A stretch of DNA of 11,354 nucleotides, taken from contig DATBEM010000078.1 in NCBI GenBank assembly GCA_036276115.1, positions 1 through 11,354 of the forward strand, read 5' to 3'. This document shows positions 1 through 6,000 of the stretch, piece by piece; position 1 is the stretch's first letter; every line of letters starts with the position of its first letter. The notes under the pieces were generated by a model. It was not told the DNA's origin and made no database searches. It saw only the letters and a list, made by a program, of their open reading frames with translations. A program made the translations under genes and the position numbers. This DNA is from Trebonia sp036276115. Its GTDB lineage: Bacteria > Actinomycetota > Actinomycetes > Streptosporangiales > Streptosporangiaceae.

Positions 1-111
1 CGCAGTGCCTTCGGTCGCAGTGCCTTCGGTCGCAGTGCCTTCGGTCGCAGTGCCTTCGGTCGCAGTGCCTTCGGTCGCAGTGCCTTCGGTCGCAGTGCCT
101 TCGGTCGCAGT
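1..111 (+). repeat. 15-bp tandem repeat, seven perfect units plus a partial
   Basis: The unit CGCAGTGCCTTCGGT is repeated seven times without a mismatch (1-105), then CGCAGT and divergence. The 15-bp period is in frame with the LysM protein and encodes PSVAV. The array begins at the window edge, so its full copy number is not visible. Perfect nucleotide identity suggests recent slippage expansion. Confidence 0.95.
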
Positions 112-1450
112 TCCCCCGACCGCGCTTCCGGCCACTACGCCCATCTCGGCCGTCCCGGTGGCCACCGGGACCAGGGCAATCCCCGCTCCGGTCACTCGGC
201 CGGCGCTGGCCGAGCCCAGGCGGGCGGCCTGGCGGGCTCCGGTGACCGAGGCCGTTCCCGGCCCGGCCTGGGTCGCGCGGTACGTCGTCCAGCCGGGCGA
301 CACCCTGTCCCGCATCGCCGCCGCGCTAGCCGTCCCCGGCGGCTGGCAAGCCCTCTACACCGCCAACCGGCCACTCATCGGCCCCAACCCCGACGTCATC
401 CGCGCGGGCGTCGCCCTGACCGTCCCCGAGCCGGGCGGGCAGCCAGCATCGGCCCGCTACAAGGTCCAGCCGGGCGACACCTTGTCCCGCATCGCCGCCG
501 CCCTGGCCGTCCCCGGCGGCTGGCAAGCCCTCTACACCGCCAACCGGCCACTCATCGGCCCCAACCCCGACATCATCCGCACCGGGCTCATCCTGACCGC
601 TCCGCGCCCGGCGGCCGTGCGGCCGCCGTCCACGGTCCCGCCGACCGGCCCCGGCCACCAGCCCGGGCCGCCCCCCGCCACTAGGCCATCGGCTCCGGGG
701 AAGCCCACCGCATCCCCAACCAAGCCGTCGGTCCCGTCGGGCAGTTCGCCGGCCGTCCCCGCAGCGCCACCGGCCACGCCGCCCGTTTCGGCCTCGCCCA
801 GCCCGCGGCCGGCCAGCCCTTCGGCGTCACCGGGCGCGGGGAAACGCTCCATGACGAGCGGCGGCTTCCCGCCGTGGCTGGCGGTCATGCTGATCGTCGC
901 CGCCGTCCTCATCGGGATCGCGTTCCTCGCCGAGCCCGCCCTCGTGCTCGTCGTGTGGTACCGCCGGGGAAACCGCCACCGCATCCGGGCCGCGCCTGCG
1001 GGCACGGCCGGGGGCGACCCGGGGACCAGGGCCGGCCCCGCCGCGTCCGGCCCCGCCGCCAACGAGCCCGCCGCCAACGAGCCCGCCGCCAGCGGGAGCA
1101 CGGCCAGCAGGAGCACCGGTAACGGGTACTCAGCCAACGGCAGTGCCGCTAAGGGGAGTACCGCTAACGGGAAGGCAGCCAACGGGAGCATGGGCAGCAG
1201 CGGGGCACTGCAAGCGGCGGCGATCACGGCCGAGACGCAGCGGGCGGCCGAGCGGGCGCGCATCATCCTGGCCGACCATGACCGGCTGATCGTGACCTAC
1301 AGCCTGGCCGACCACACCGTCTACGTCCTGACCCCGCCGGGCGAGGACCCCCTGGCCGTCTTGCGGGCGGCCCGCCTCATCCTGCCCGAGGAGACCTACC
1401 AGGACCTGGCGGGCCACCTCGGGGTCGCGCCGAACTGGCCACTGGAGTGA
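2..1450 (+). CDS. LysM-domain membrane protein, 5' end missing
   Basis: The frame is open through the left edge, so the true start and any signal peptide lie outside. Residues are numbered from the GTG at 5, which is only a Val codon inside a repeat. Residues 2-36 are seven PSVAV pentapeptides. A Pro/Ala-rich stretch follows, then two LysM domains (about 92-142 and 151-201), each with the typical QPGDTLSRIA opening and a YTANRPLIGPNPD core. LysM domains bind N-acetylglucosamine polymers, usually peptidoglycan. Next come a Pro/Ser-rich linker (204-280), one hydrophobic helix (about 291-318) followed by Arg-rich residues, a low-complexity Ala/Asn/Gly/Ser stretch (345-397) and an unrecognised C-terminal segment (400-481). 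By the positive-inside rule (inference), the LysM part is outside and the tail is cytoplasmic. It converges on the XRE gene with a 15-bp gap. The LysM assignment is firm; the cellular role is unknown. Confidence 0.85.
   Translation, partial: AVPSVAVPSVAVPSVAVPSVAVPSVAVPSVAVPSVAVPPTALPATTPISAVPVATGTRAIPAPVTRPALAEPRRAAWRAPVTEAVPGPAWVARYVVQPGDTLSRIAAALAVPGGWQALYTANRPLIGPNPDVIRAGVALTVPEPGGQPASARYKVQPGDTLSRIAAALAVPGGWQALYTANRPLIGPNPDIIRTGLILTAPRPAAVRPPSTVPPTGPGHQPGPPPATRPSAPGKPTASPTKPSVPSGSSPAVPAAPPATPPVSASPSPRPASPSASPGAGKRSMTSGGFPPWLAVMLIVAAVLIGIAFLAEPALVLVVWYRRGNRHRIRAAPAGTAGGDPGTRAGPAASGPAANEPAANEPAASGSTASRSTGNGYSANGSAAKGSTANGKAANGSMGSSGALQAAAITAETQRAAERARIILADHDRLIVTYSLADHTVYVLTPPGEDPLAVLRAARLILPEETYQDLAGHLGVAPNWPLE
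290..580 (+). repeat. Tandem duplication of the LysM-encoding segment (period 177 bp)
   Basis: Positions 290-403 and 467-580 (114 nt each, offset 177 bp or 59 codons) differ at only four positions: ctg/ttg, gcg/gcc, cta/ctg and gtc/atc. Only one of these changes the protein (Val to Ile). Even the synonymous codon choices are shared, so the second LysM domain looks like a recent duplication or a gene-converted copy. Confidence 0.9.
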
Positions 1451-1465
1451 CGAGCTCCGGAGTGG
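1451..1465. other. Short convergent intergenic gap with small palindrome
   Basis: Only 15 bp separate the stop codons of the LysM and XRE genes. The gap contains the self-complementary CTCCGGAG (1455-1462). It is too short for a convincing terminator. Confidence 0.3.
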
Positions 1466-1933
1466 CTAACGGCCCTGCCCCGGCCGCGCGTCCCCCGGCC
1501 GGTTGCGCAGTGACTCCACCAGCGCCGCCACGTGGCGCCGGTCCTCGGGTGACAGCTCGTCAATGCTGGCGATCAGGAGCTCCCGCTCCTGGTCGCCCGC
1601 CCCGGGGCCGGGCACTGCCTGCTGGGCCTCGTAGTAATGCAGCCCGGTAGACTCCGCGGCCGCCGCCCGGACCGCCGACACGGGCAGCTCCAGGCCCTTC
1701 GCCAGCGCGTCGATCGTGGCCGGGCGGGGCGGCCGGACGAGGTTGTGCGTGCTGGCGAGGGTGTAGACGGTCGAGCGGGGCAGCCCGCCCCGCCGGGCGA
1801 CATCGCCGTAGGACCAGCCGCGCTCGCGCAGCCGCTGCTGGATCAGGCGCTGGAGCGGGTTGGCCGACCGCTCCGGCGGCGCGGCGGTACTTCCCGCCGG
1901 CCGTGCGAGATCCTGGGTGTTCTCCCCCGCCAT
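1466..1933 (-). CDS. XRE-family helix-turn-helix transcriptional regulator
   Basis: A 155-residue protein. Residues 27-92 form a Cro/C1-type DNA-binding domain: QRLRERGWSYGDVARRGG is followed by a recognition helix around LPRSTVYTL, and then helices ending near LELPVSAVRAAA. The N-terminal 25 residues look disordered. The C-terminal part (116-145, ERELLIASIDELSPEDRRHVAALVESLR) is a predicted helical pair, a common tail in actinobacterial XRE regulators near membrane or LysM genes. The ATG at 1933 has no strong Shine-Dalgarno match. An inverted repeat about 75 bp upstream (2008-2029) is a likely operator, suggesting autoregulation (inference). The gene converges on the LysM gene. Its targets are unknown. 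Confidence 0.85.
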   Translation of the reverse strand: MAGENTQDLARPAGSTAAPPERSANPLQRLIQQRLRERGWSYGDVARRGGLPRSTVYTLASTHNLVRPPRPATIDALAKGLELPVSAVRAAAAESTGLHYYEAQQAVPGPGAGDQERELLIASIDELSPEDRRHVAALVESLRNRPGDARPGQGR

Positions 1934-2208
1934 AGCACCAACCTAACTCGTCTCCGCCCCGTAGACGACCAGGCCCGATGGGCGTTATTGACTGATCGCA
2001 GATCCTACTGTACGCTCATGACCGTACAGATCGTATGGTAAGCAGGGCACGATCCGTGCGTGGCGTTCCGGGTTCGGAGGCTCCGACCTCAGCGCGGGAA
2101 GCGCTCGGGGATCTCTAGCTCTCGTTGGATCCACTGACGAGGGGGCCGCCTGGGGAGCCTATGGGAGGGCTGGGCGGCTCTCTCTTAAGGCACCCTCCTC
2201 CTCTGCCC
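1934..2208. other. Intergenic region between the LysR 3' end and the XRE start
   Basis: This 275-bp gap contains the XRE operator candidate (2008-2029), the 13-bp palindrome TCGGAG-G-CTCCGA (2074-2086), a 5-bp hairpin AGCGC-GGGAA-GCGCT (2091-2105) and CTCGT-N11-ACGAG around a TGGATCCA palindrome, near 2122-2145. No gene with credible codon bias or start signals was found. One of the hairpins may terminate the LysR transcript, but none has a T-tract. Confidence 0.4.
2008..2029. promoter_or_regulatory. Inverted repeat upstream of the XRE gene, candidate operator
   Basis: CTGTACG-N8-CGTACAG is a perfect 7-bp inverted repeat in a locally AT-richer stretch. On the minus strand a -10-like TAGGAT (2002-2007) abuts it, so the repeat would cover the -35/spacer region of a promoter reading into the XRE gene. 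The palindrome is seen directly. Its role as an XRE autoregulatory operator is inferred. Confidence 0.45.
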
Positions 2209-3153
2209 TCAGGCACTGGCCATCGCCCAGCCCGGAACCCACCTCGCACCGGCCGCCCCCGCCGACCCGGCGGACGGGCGGCCGTCGAGGTAGGCGCGCA
2301 GCGCGGCCAGCCCCGGGTGGGGGTTGCCCTCGCGCCACAGCAGCGAGTGGGGATAGGCCGGCACCGGATCCCGGACCGGCACGCGCCGCAGGTCGTGGCC
2401 ATCGGGCCATAGCTGCTGGGTCCGCTCGCCGATCAGCGTGAGCACGTCGGCCGACCGCGCGAGCACGTCCACCATCGTCTCGGAGCCGAAGTCGGGGCCG
2501 CTGGCGACGATCGTGAGGCCGAACTCCCGCGCTAGCCCGTCGTAGTACTCCGCCCACTCGGTCCCGGGGGCGATGCCCGGTATCCAGATCCGGTACCCGG
2601 CCAGGCGCGCGAGCGTGACGGCCCCCTCGGCCGCCAGCGGGTGGGCCGGGCCGGCCAGCGCGACCTGCGGCTCATCGAAGGCGCGGGCGGCGAGGACCGT
2701 CGCCGCGACCAGCCCGCGCCGCGGAACCGCCCGGAAGCTCGCGTCCACCGCCCCGGAGCGGATCGCGGCGACGGCCGACGCGACGTCGAAGAGGGTGACG
2801 ACCTCCAGCGGCACACCGGGGCAGGCCGCGTGGAAGTCGCGCAGCACGGCAGCCGGGCCGATCCGGCGGCTGACCACATCGACCCGCAGCGGGCGCCCCC
2901 CGGGGCGAACCGCCGCCCGGGCCTGCTCGGCCGCCCGCAGCAGCTCGCGCGCGGGCGGCAGGAACGCCTGCCCGTCCGCGGTCAGCTCGACCCCGCGCGC
3001 CGTCCGGGTGAACAGCCGGACCCCGAGGTCCTTCTCCAGCGACGCGACCCGCCGCGACACCGCCTGCTGGGTAACGTCCAGCTCATCGGCCGCCGCCTGC
3101 AGCTGCCCGCAGGCCGCGGCGGTGACGAACGTCCGCACGCCGTCGAGGTCCAT
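2209..3153 (-). CDS. LysR-family transcriptional regulator
   Basis: A 314-residue protein of normal LysR length. Residues 1-60 are the winged helix-turn-helix: MDLDGVRTFVTAA, then AAADELDVTQQAVSRRVASLEKDLGVRLFTR, where the conserved QxAVSRxVxxLExxLGxxLF pattern is clear. A linker helix (about 65-85) is followed by a periplasmic-binding-protein-like effector domain (about 88-290). It starts at the ATG at 3153 and is divergent from the MFS exporter, with a 93-bp intergenic region containing a 21-bp palindrome that starts 17 bp upstream of its ATG. This is the classical LysR arrangement: autorepression plus effector-dependent control of the divergent gene (family knowledge; not shown here). The effector is not predictable. 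The last 25 residues are Gly/Ala-rich and probably disordered. Confidence 0.93.
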   Translation of the reverse strand: MDLDGVRTFVTAAACGQLQAAADELDVTQQAVSRRVASLEKDLGVRLFTRTARGVELTADGQAFLPPARELLRAAEQARAAVRPGGRPLRVDVVSRRIGPAAVLRDFHAACPGVPLEVVTLFDVASAVAAIRSGAVDASFRAVPRRGLVAATVLAARAFDEPQVALAGPAHPLAAEGAVTLARLAGYRIWIPGIAPGTEWAEYYDGLAREFGLTIVASGPDFGSETMVDVLARSADVLTLIGERTQQLWPDGHDLRRVPVRDPVPAYPHSLLWREGNPHPGLAALRAYLDGRPSAGSAGAAGARWVPGWAMASA

Positions 3154-3169
3154 CCCCCGATCCTAGATC

Positions 3170-3190
3170 GCCACAACGCGGCGTTGTGGC
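3170..3190. promoter_or_regulatory. 21-bp perfect palindrome, candidate LysR operator
   Basis: GCCACAACGC-G-GCGTTGTGGC is a perfect 10-bp inverted repeat around one base. Its centre (3180) is 67 bp upstream of the MFS GTG, which is the position expected for a LysR recognition site if that transcript is leaderless. It also lies just upstream of the LysR ATG. It is not a strict T-N11-A LysR box: the matching positions are C and G. Confidence 0.6.
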
Positions 3191-3209
3191 GGGCGGGCGC
3201 GCTCGCTGT

Positions 3210-3239
3210 TTGAGGCCCGGCGGCCCGATCCGCTAGCGT
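3210..3239 (+). promoter_or_regulatory. Putative promoter of the MFS gene, leaderless
   Basis: TTGAGG (3210-3215), an 18-bp spacer and TAGCGT (3234-3239) fit a sigma70-type promoter. The -10 ends 7 bp before the GTG at 3247, which has no Shine-Dalgarno sequence. Transcription would therefore start at or next to the start codon. Leaderless mRNAs are common in actinobacteria. Assignment is by pattern only. Confidence 0.4.
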
Positions 3240-3246
3240 CCGGCCC

Positions 3247-4656
3247 GTGGCAGGCACCGAGGCAGCGCCCCCCGAGACGGCACCCCCTGAGACAGCGCCC
3301 CCTGAGACAGCGCCCCCTGAAACAGCGCCCCCTGAAACAGCGCCCCCCGAGACACAGCCGTCCGGGGTACAGCCGTCCGGGGTACAGCCGTCCGGGGTAC
3401 AGCCGTCCGGGGTACAGCCCCCGCCCGCCCGGCGGTCGCTGGGCCCGCAGTTCCGGTGGCTGTGGACGGCGTTCGCCGTCAGCTCCTACGGGACCTGGCT
3501 CGGGTTCGGGGCGTTCCCGCTGATCGCGATCCGGGTGCTGCACTCCGGCCCGGCCGAGGTGTCGGCCCTGTCATCGGCCGGCCTCGCGGTCGGCGCCGTC
3601 CTGGCGGTGCCGCTCGGCCCGTGGACCGAGTTCCGCCGCAAGCGGCCGGTGATGGTGGCCATGGACCTGGCCCGGTTCGCGGCGCTGATGACCGTCCCGG
3701 CCGCCTTCGCCCTCGGCTGGCTGTCGTTCGCCCAGCTCCTGGTGGCGTCAATGATCGTCGCCACCGCCAAGCTCGCGTTCAACGTGGCCAGCGGGGCGCA
3801 CCTGAAGTCCCTCGTGGCCCCGGCTGACCTGCTGCTGGCCAATAGCCGCTTCGAGTCCACCACCTGGCTGTCGTCGGTGCTCGGGCCGCCGCTCGGCGGG
3901 GCCGCGGTCGGCCTCCTCGGGCCGGTGACGACCGTGCTGGCCGACGCGGTGAGCTACCTGCTGTCGGCGGCGGGCATCGCCTTCATCACGCGGGCCGGGG
4001 GCCCGGAGGCACCACCGCCGGTACCAGCCGGGCGGGACCGACGGCCGGTGGCCGGCCTGCTCGACGGGTGGCGCTACATCCTGGCGCACCCGCGGCTGCG
4101 GATGCTGTTCTTCACCACGCTCATGTTCAACGGCCTGGTGATGGCGACCGATCCGCTGCTCGCCGTCTTGATGCTCGGCGACCTGGGATTCGCCCCCTGG
4201 CAGTACAGCCTCGCGTTCGCCGTGCCATGCGTGGGCGGGGTGATCGGCTCCCGGCTATCGCGGCGCGTTACCGCGCGGTTCGGGGACCAGCGGGTCATCC
4301 TGGTGGCCGGGACCCTGCGGGCGGCCTGGCCCGTCGGGCTCGCCTTCATGGGAGCGGGCACCGCCGGCCTGGCCCTCGTCATGGTCCTGGAACTCGGGCT
4401 GATCGCCTGCATCGGCGTGTCCAGCCCGGTCATCGCGACCTACCGGCTCCAGCAGCTGCCGGCCGAGCGAGCCGCGCGAACGCTGTCGGCCTGGTCGGTC
4501 AGCACCAGCTTGTCCATCGCCATCTTGACCGCGGCGTGGGGCGGGCTGGCCACCCTCACCAGCCCGCGCCTCGCGATCGGGATCGCCGGAGCCCTACTGC
4601 TGGTCACTCCCGTGCTGCTGGTCGGCTTCCTGCACGCCGAGGAAGCCCTCGACTAG
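3247..4656 (+). CDS. MFS transporter (MFS_3/EntS-like exporter) with N-terminal pentapeptide repeats
   Basis: A 469-residue membrane protein. Residues 7-36 are six APPET repeats and 37-56 four QPSGV repeats, forming an unusual Pro-rich, acidic N-terminal tail expected in the cytoplasm. From about residue 67 there are roughly 12 hydrophobic helices in two halves with a central loop (about 255-275). A loop ending FRRKRPVMVAMDLARF after helix 2 corresponds to the MFS motif A region. The overall pattern matches the MFS_3 group, which exports siderophores, drugs and other small molecules. The substrate is unknown. The GTG at 3247 is the only plausible start before the first helix, as no ATG precedes residue 115 or so. 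It is divergent from LysR, which probably controls it (inference). Its 3' end overlaps the antitoxin gene tail to tail by 63 bp. Confidence 0.9.
   Translation: MAGTEAAPPETAPPETAPPETAPPETAPPETAPPETQPSGVQPSGVQPSGVQPSGVQPPPARRSLGPQFRWLWTAFAVSSYGTWLGFGAFPLIAIRVLHSGPAEVSALSSAGLAVGAVLAVPLGPWTEFRRKRPVMVAMDLARFAALMTVPAAFALGWLSFAQLLVASMIVATAKLAFNVASGAHLKSLVAPADLLLANSRFESTTWLSSVLGPPLGGAAVGLLGPVTTVLADAVSYLLSAAGIAFITRAGGPEAPPPVPAGRDRRPVAGLLDGWRYILAHPRLRMLFFTTLMFNGLVMATDPLLAVLMLGDLGFAPWQYSLAFAVPCVGGVIGSRLSRRVTARFGDQRVILVAGTLRAAWPVGLAFMGAGTAGLALVMVLELGLIACIGVSSPVIATYRLQQLPAERAARTLSAWSVSTSLSIAILTAAWGGLATLTSPRLAIGIAGALLLVTPVLLVGFLHAEEALD
3265..3414 (+). repeat. Two adjacent 15-bp tandem repeats (6 APPET, 4 QPSGV)
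   Basis: Positions 3265-3354 hold six 15-bp units like GCGCCCCCTGAGACA with scattered, mostly silent changes. Positions 3355-3414 hold four identical units of CAGCCGTCCGGGGTA. Both are in frame in the MFS gene. Degenerate units beside perfect ones suggest an older and a more recent expansion. Confidence 0.95.
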
Positions 4657-4803
4657 GCCGCCCGCCTGCTCGATCCGGTCGCCGAACTGGCCCCCCGACT
4701 TCTGCTCAACGAAGTCCTCGGCCTTCTCGACACCCTCGTGAACCTGGTCCGGGTGCTCACCCGCCACCTGCTTAGCCTTGTCGACCAGCTCACCGAAATC
4801 CAT
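4594..4803 (-). CDS. Small MT0933-like antitoxin family protein
   Basis: A 69-residue hydrophilic, acidic, helical protein. DFGELVDKAKQVAGEHPDQV and the following GVEKAEDFVEQKSGGQFGDRIEQ match the MT0933/Rv0909-type antitoxin pattern, in which KAgDFVdeKTGGKYsdKId is the hallmark. The start is the ATG at 4803, preceded by a strong AAAGGAGG. An in-frame ATG at 4833 would place that Shine-Dalgarno inside the coding region and is rejected. The last 21 codons are antisense to the end of the MFS gene, so the C-terminal tail (GVQEADQQHGSDQQ) is probably unconstrained. In Mycobacterium tuberculosis the partner toxin is Rv0910; nothing like it is adjacent here. Family members are often annotated as antitoxin from similarity alone, so a toxin-neutralising role is unproven. 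Confidence 0.75.
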   Translation of the reverse strand: MDFGELVDKAKQVAGEHPDQVHEGVEKAEDFVEQKSGGQFGDRIEQAGGLVEGFLGVQEADQQHGSDQQ

Positions 4804-4844
4804 GAACTGCCCCCTCCTTTCACGCGGCCACACCTGGCGAGATA

Positions 4845-4874
4845 AAAGTAGGGCGCGCCGTCACCCCGGGGCAA
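4845..4874 (-). promoter_or_regulatory. Putative promoter of the antitoxin-like gene
   Basis: Read on the minus strand: TTGCCC (4869-4874), an 18-bp spacer and TACTTT (4845-4850). This is an AT-rich island about 40 bp upstream of the ATG, with the strong Shine-Dalgarno between. Assigned by pattern only. Confidence 0.4.
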
Positions 4875-4899
4875 TCCGCACAAGGCCGTCACCGCAAGA

Positions 4900-4913
4900 T
4901 TAGGTACACCTAA
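4900..4913. promoter_or_regulatory. Palindrome TTAGGT-AC-ACCTAA, possible operator
   Basis: A perfect 6-bp inverted repeat with a 2-bp centre sits about 26 bp upstream of the -35 of the antitoxin-like gene, between that gene and the end of the dehydrogenase gene. The half-sites equal the outer arms of the actinobacterial iron box bound by IdeR/DmdR regulators. The canonical box has 7 bp between those arms, so iron control is only a suggestion. Confidence 0.35.
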
Positions 4914-4955
4914 GCCGGACGTACCGAGCGCCGGCGGGCCGGGCCGCTGGCCGCG

Positions 4956-5795
4956 TTACCGGGAGCTGTGCCCGTTGCCGTCCTGGGCGGCGGCGGCGAC
5001 GGGCTGCCACTCGCGCCAGGCCTCGAGCCGGGACTCGTAGTCGGCCGTCGCGATGCCGAGCGGCGACTCGCCCAGGAACAGCCGCAGCGGCGGGTTGTCG
5101 CTGTCCACCAGCTGGAGGATCGCCGCCCCGGTCGCGGTCGGGTCGCCCGGGCTGGTGAACCGGGCCGCCCGGGCGGCCGCCGCCTCCTCGCGGACCGGGT
5201 CGTAGGCGGGCAGCGGGGTCGAGCGGCTGGCCGACGAGCCAGACCAGTCGGTCGAGTACCCGGCCGGCTCAACGAGCGTGACCTTGATGCCGAAGCCGGC
5301 CACCTCCTGAGCCAGGCTCTGGCTGAAGCCCTCCAGCGCCCACTTCGACGCGTGGTAGGCGCCGGTGTTCATGAAGGCGGAGATGCCGCCGATGGACGAC
5401 ACCTGCACGATGTGCCCGCTGCCCTGCTCGCGCAGGTAGGGCAGCGCGGCCTGGGTTACCCACAGCGCGCCAAGCACGTTGGTCTCCAGCTGCGCCCGGA
5501 TCTCCGCCTCGCTGATCTCCTCGATCATGCCGAACTGGCCGTACCCCGCGTTGTTGATGACCACGTCGAGGTGCCCGAACCGCTCGAACGCCGCCCGGAC
5601 GGCGGCGAAGTCCGCGTCCCGGTCGATCACGTCGAGCTTGACCGGCAAGATCGCGTCGCCGTACCTGGCCACCAGGTCGTCCAGCGTGGCCAGGTTGCGG
5701 GCGGTGGCGGCCACCTTGTCACCCCGGCTGAGCGCCGCGATGGCCCATTCACGGCCAAAGCCCCGGGACGTCCCGGTTATGAACCAGGTCTTCAT
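4956..5795 (-). CDS. Short-chain dehydrogenase/reductase (classical SDR)
   Basis: A 279-residue NAD(P)-dependent oxidoreductase with a Rossmann fold. The cofactor motif TGTSRGFG is at residues 7-14, the structural NNAG at 81-84, the catalytic Ser at 134 (QVSSIGG) and YHASK at 147-151, so the Ser-Tyr-Lys set is intact. DV at 55-56 follows the usual LDV adenine-binding position. An Arg after the glycine motif (R11) and ARN at 32-34 favour NADP(H) (inference). Two ATGs are adjacent. The second (5795) is chosen because AAGGAGG then lies 5 nt upstream; the first (5798) would leave only 2 nt. The C-terminus resembles the actinobacterial 'oxidoreductase, SDR family' group of about 280 residues. The substrate is unknown, and no pathway partner is adjacent. 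Confidence 0.92.
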   Translation of the reverse strand: MKTWFITGTSRGFGREWAIAALSRGDKVAATARNLATLDDLVARYGDAILPVKLDVIDRDADFAAVRAAFERFGHLDVVINNAGYGQFGMIEEISEAEIRAQLETNVLGALWVTQAALPYLREQGSGHIVQVSSIGGISAFMNTGAYHASKWALEGFSQSLAQEVAGFGIKVTLVEPAGYSTDWSGSSASRSTPLPAYDPVREEAAAARAARFTSPGDPTATGAAILQLVDSDNPPLRLFLGESPLGIATADYESRLEAWREWQPVAAAAQDGNGHSSR

Positions 5796-5911
5796 CATTG
5801 CCTCCTTGCTCGGTCCACCAGTTCTGTAGTTGCCTCATTTTTTCACTGTCCGCTAAACCGCCCGGCTCCGGAGAGCATTCCGGGAAGTCAACGCCGGGCA
5901 GTGCGTCAAGG

Positions 5912-5929
5912 CGGTGCCACCAGGCACCG
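5912..5929. other. Perfect hairpin/inverted repeat between the SDR and DGPF genes
   Basis: CGGTGCC-ACCA-GGCACCG forms a 7-bp stem with a 4-nt loop in the 258-bp divergent intergenic region. It could be an operator or an RNA hairpin. It lies upstream of the candidate ECF-type promoter of the DGPF gene. Function not determined. Confidence 0.35.
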
Positions 5930-5975
5930 AGGCCGGCGGGGAGCTGACGACCCCGGAAGAAAAACCTGGGCGCCG

Positions 5976-6000
5976 TGTCGGATTGGCCGCACGGCCGTTC
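5976..6000 (+). promoter_or_regulatory. Candidate ECF42-type promoter of the DGPF gene
   Basis: TGTCGG (5976-5981), a 14-bp spacer and CGTTC (5996-6000) resemble the motif reported for ECF42 sigma factors in Streptomyces (TGTCGA in the -35 region, CG(A/T)C in the -10 region). The -35 differs at one base and the -10 is approximate. Transcription would begin about 45 nt before the GTG. The neighbouring ECF42 gene makes this plausible; no measurement supports it. Confidence 0.35.

Noticed and set aside
1..111. CRISPR-like array
   Set aside because: The units are contiguous 15-bp tandem copies without spacers and stay in a reading frame. This is a coding minisatellite.
532..1266. Minus-strand frame within the LysM gene
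   Set aside because: Repetitive Leu/Ala/Pro product mirrors the low-complexity tail of the real gene on the other strand.
2115..2412. Short overlapping frames on both strands near the LysR 3' end
   Set aside because: They overlap the LysR gene or its downstream gap, lack start signals and show no family resemblance.
4804..4833. Upstream ATG start for the antitoxin-like gene
   Set aside because: It would add MWPRERRGQF, which no family member shows, and would bury the strong AAAGGAGG signal inside the coding sequence.
4900..4913. Canonical IdeR/DmdR iron box
   Set aside because: The arms match but the spacing between them is 2 bp rather than 7; kept only as an unassigned operator candidate.
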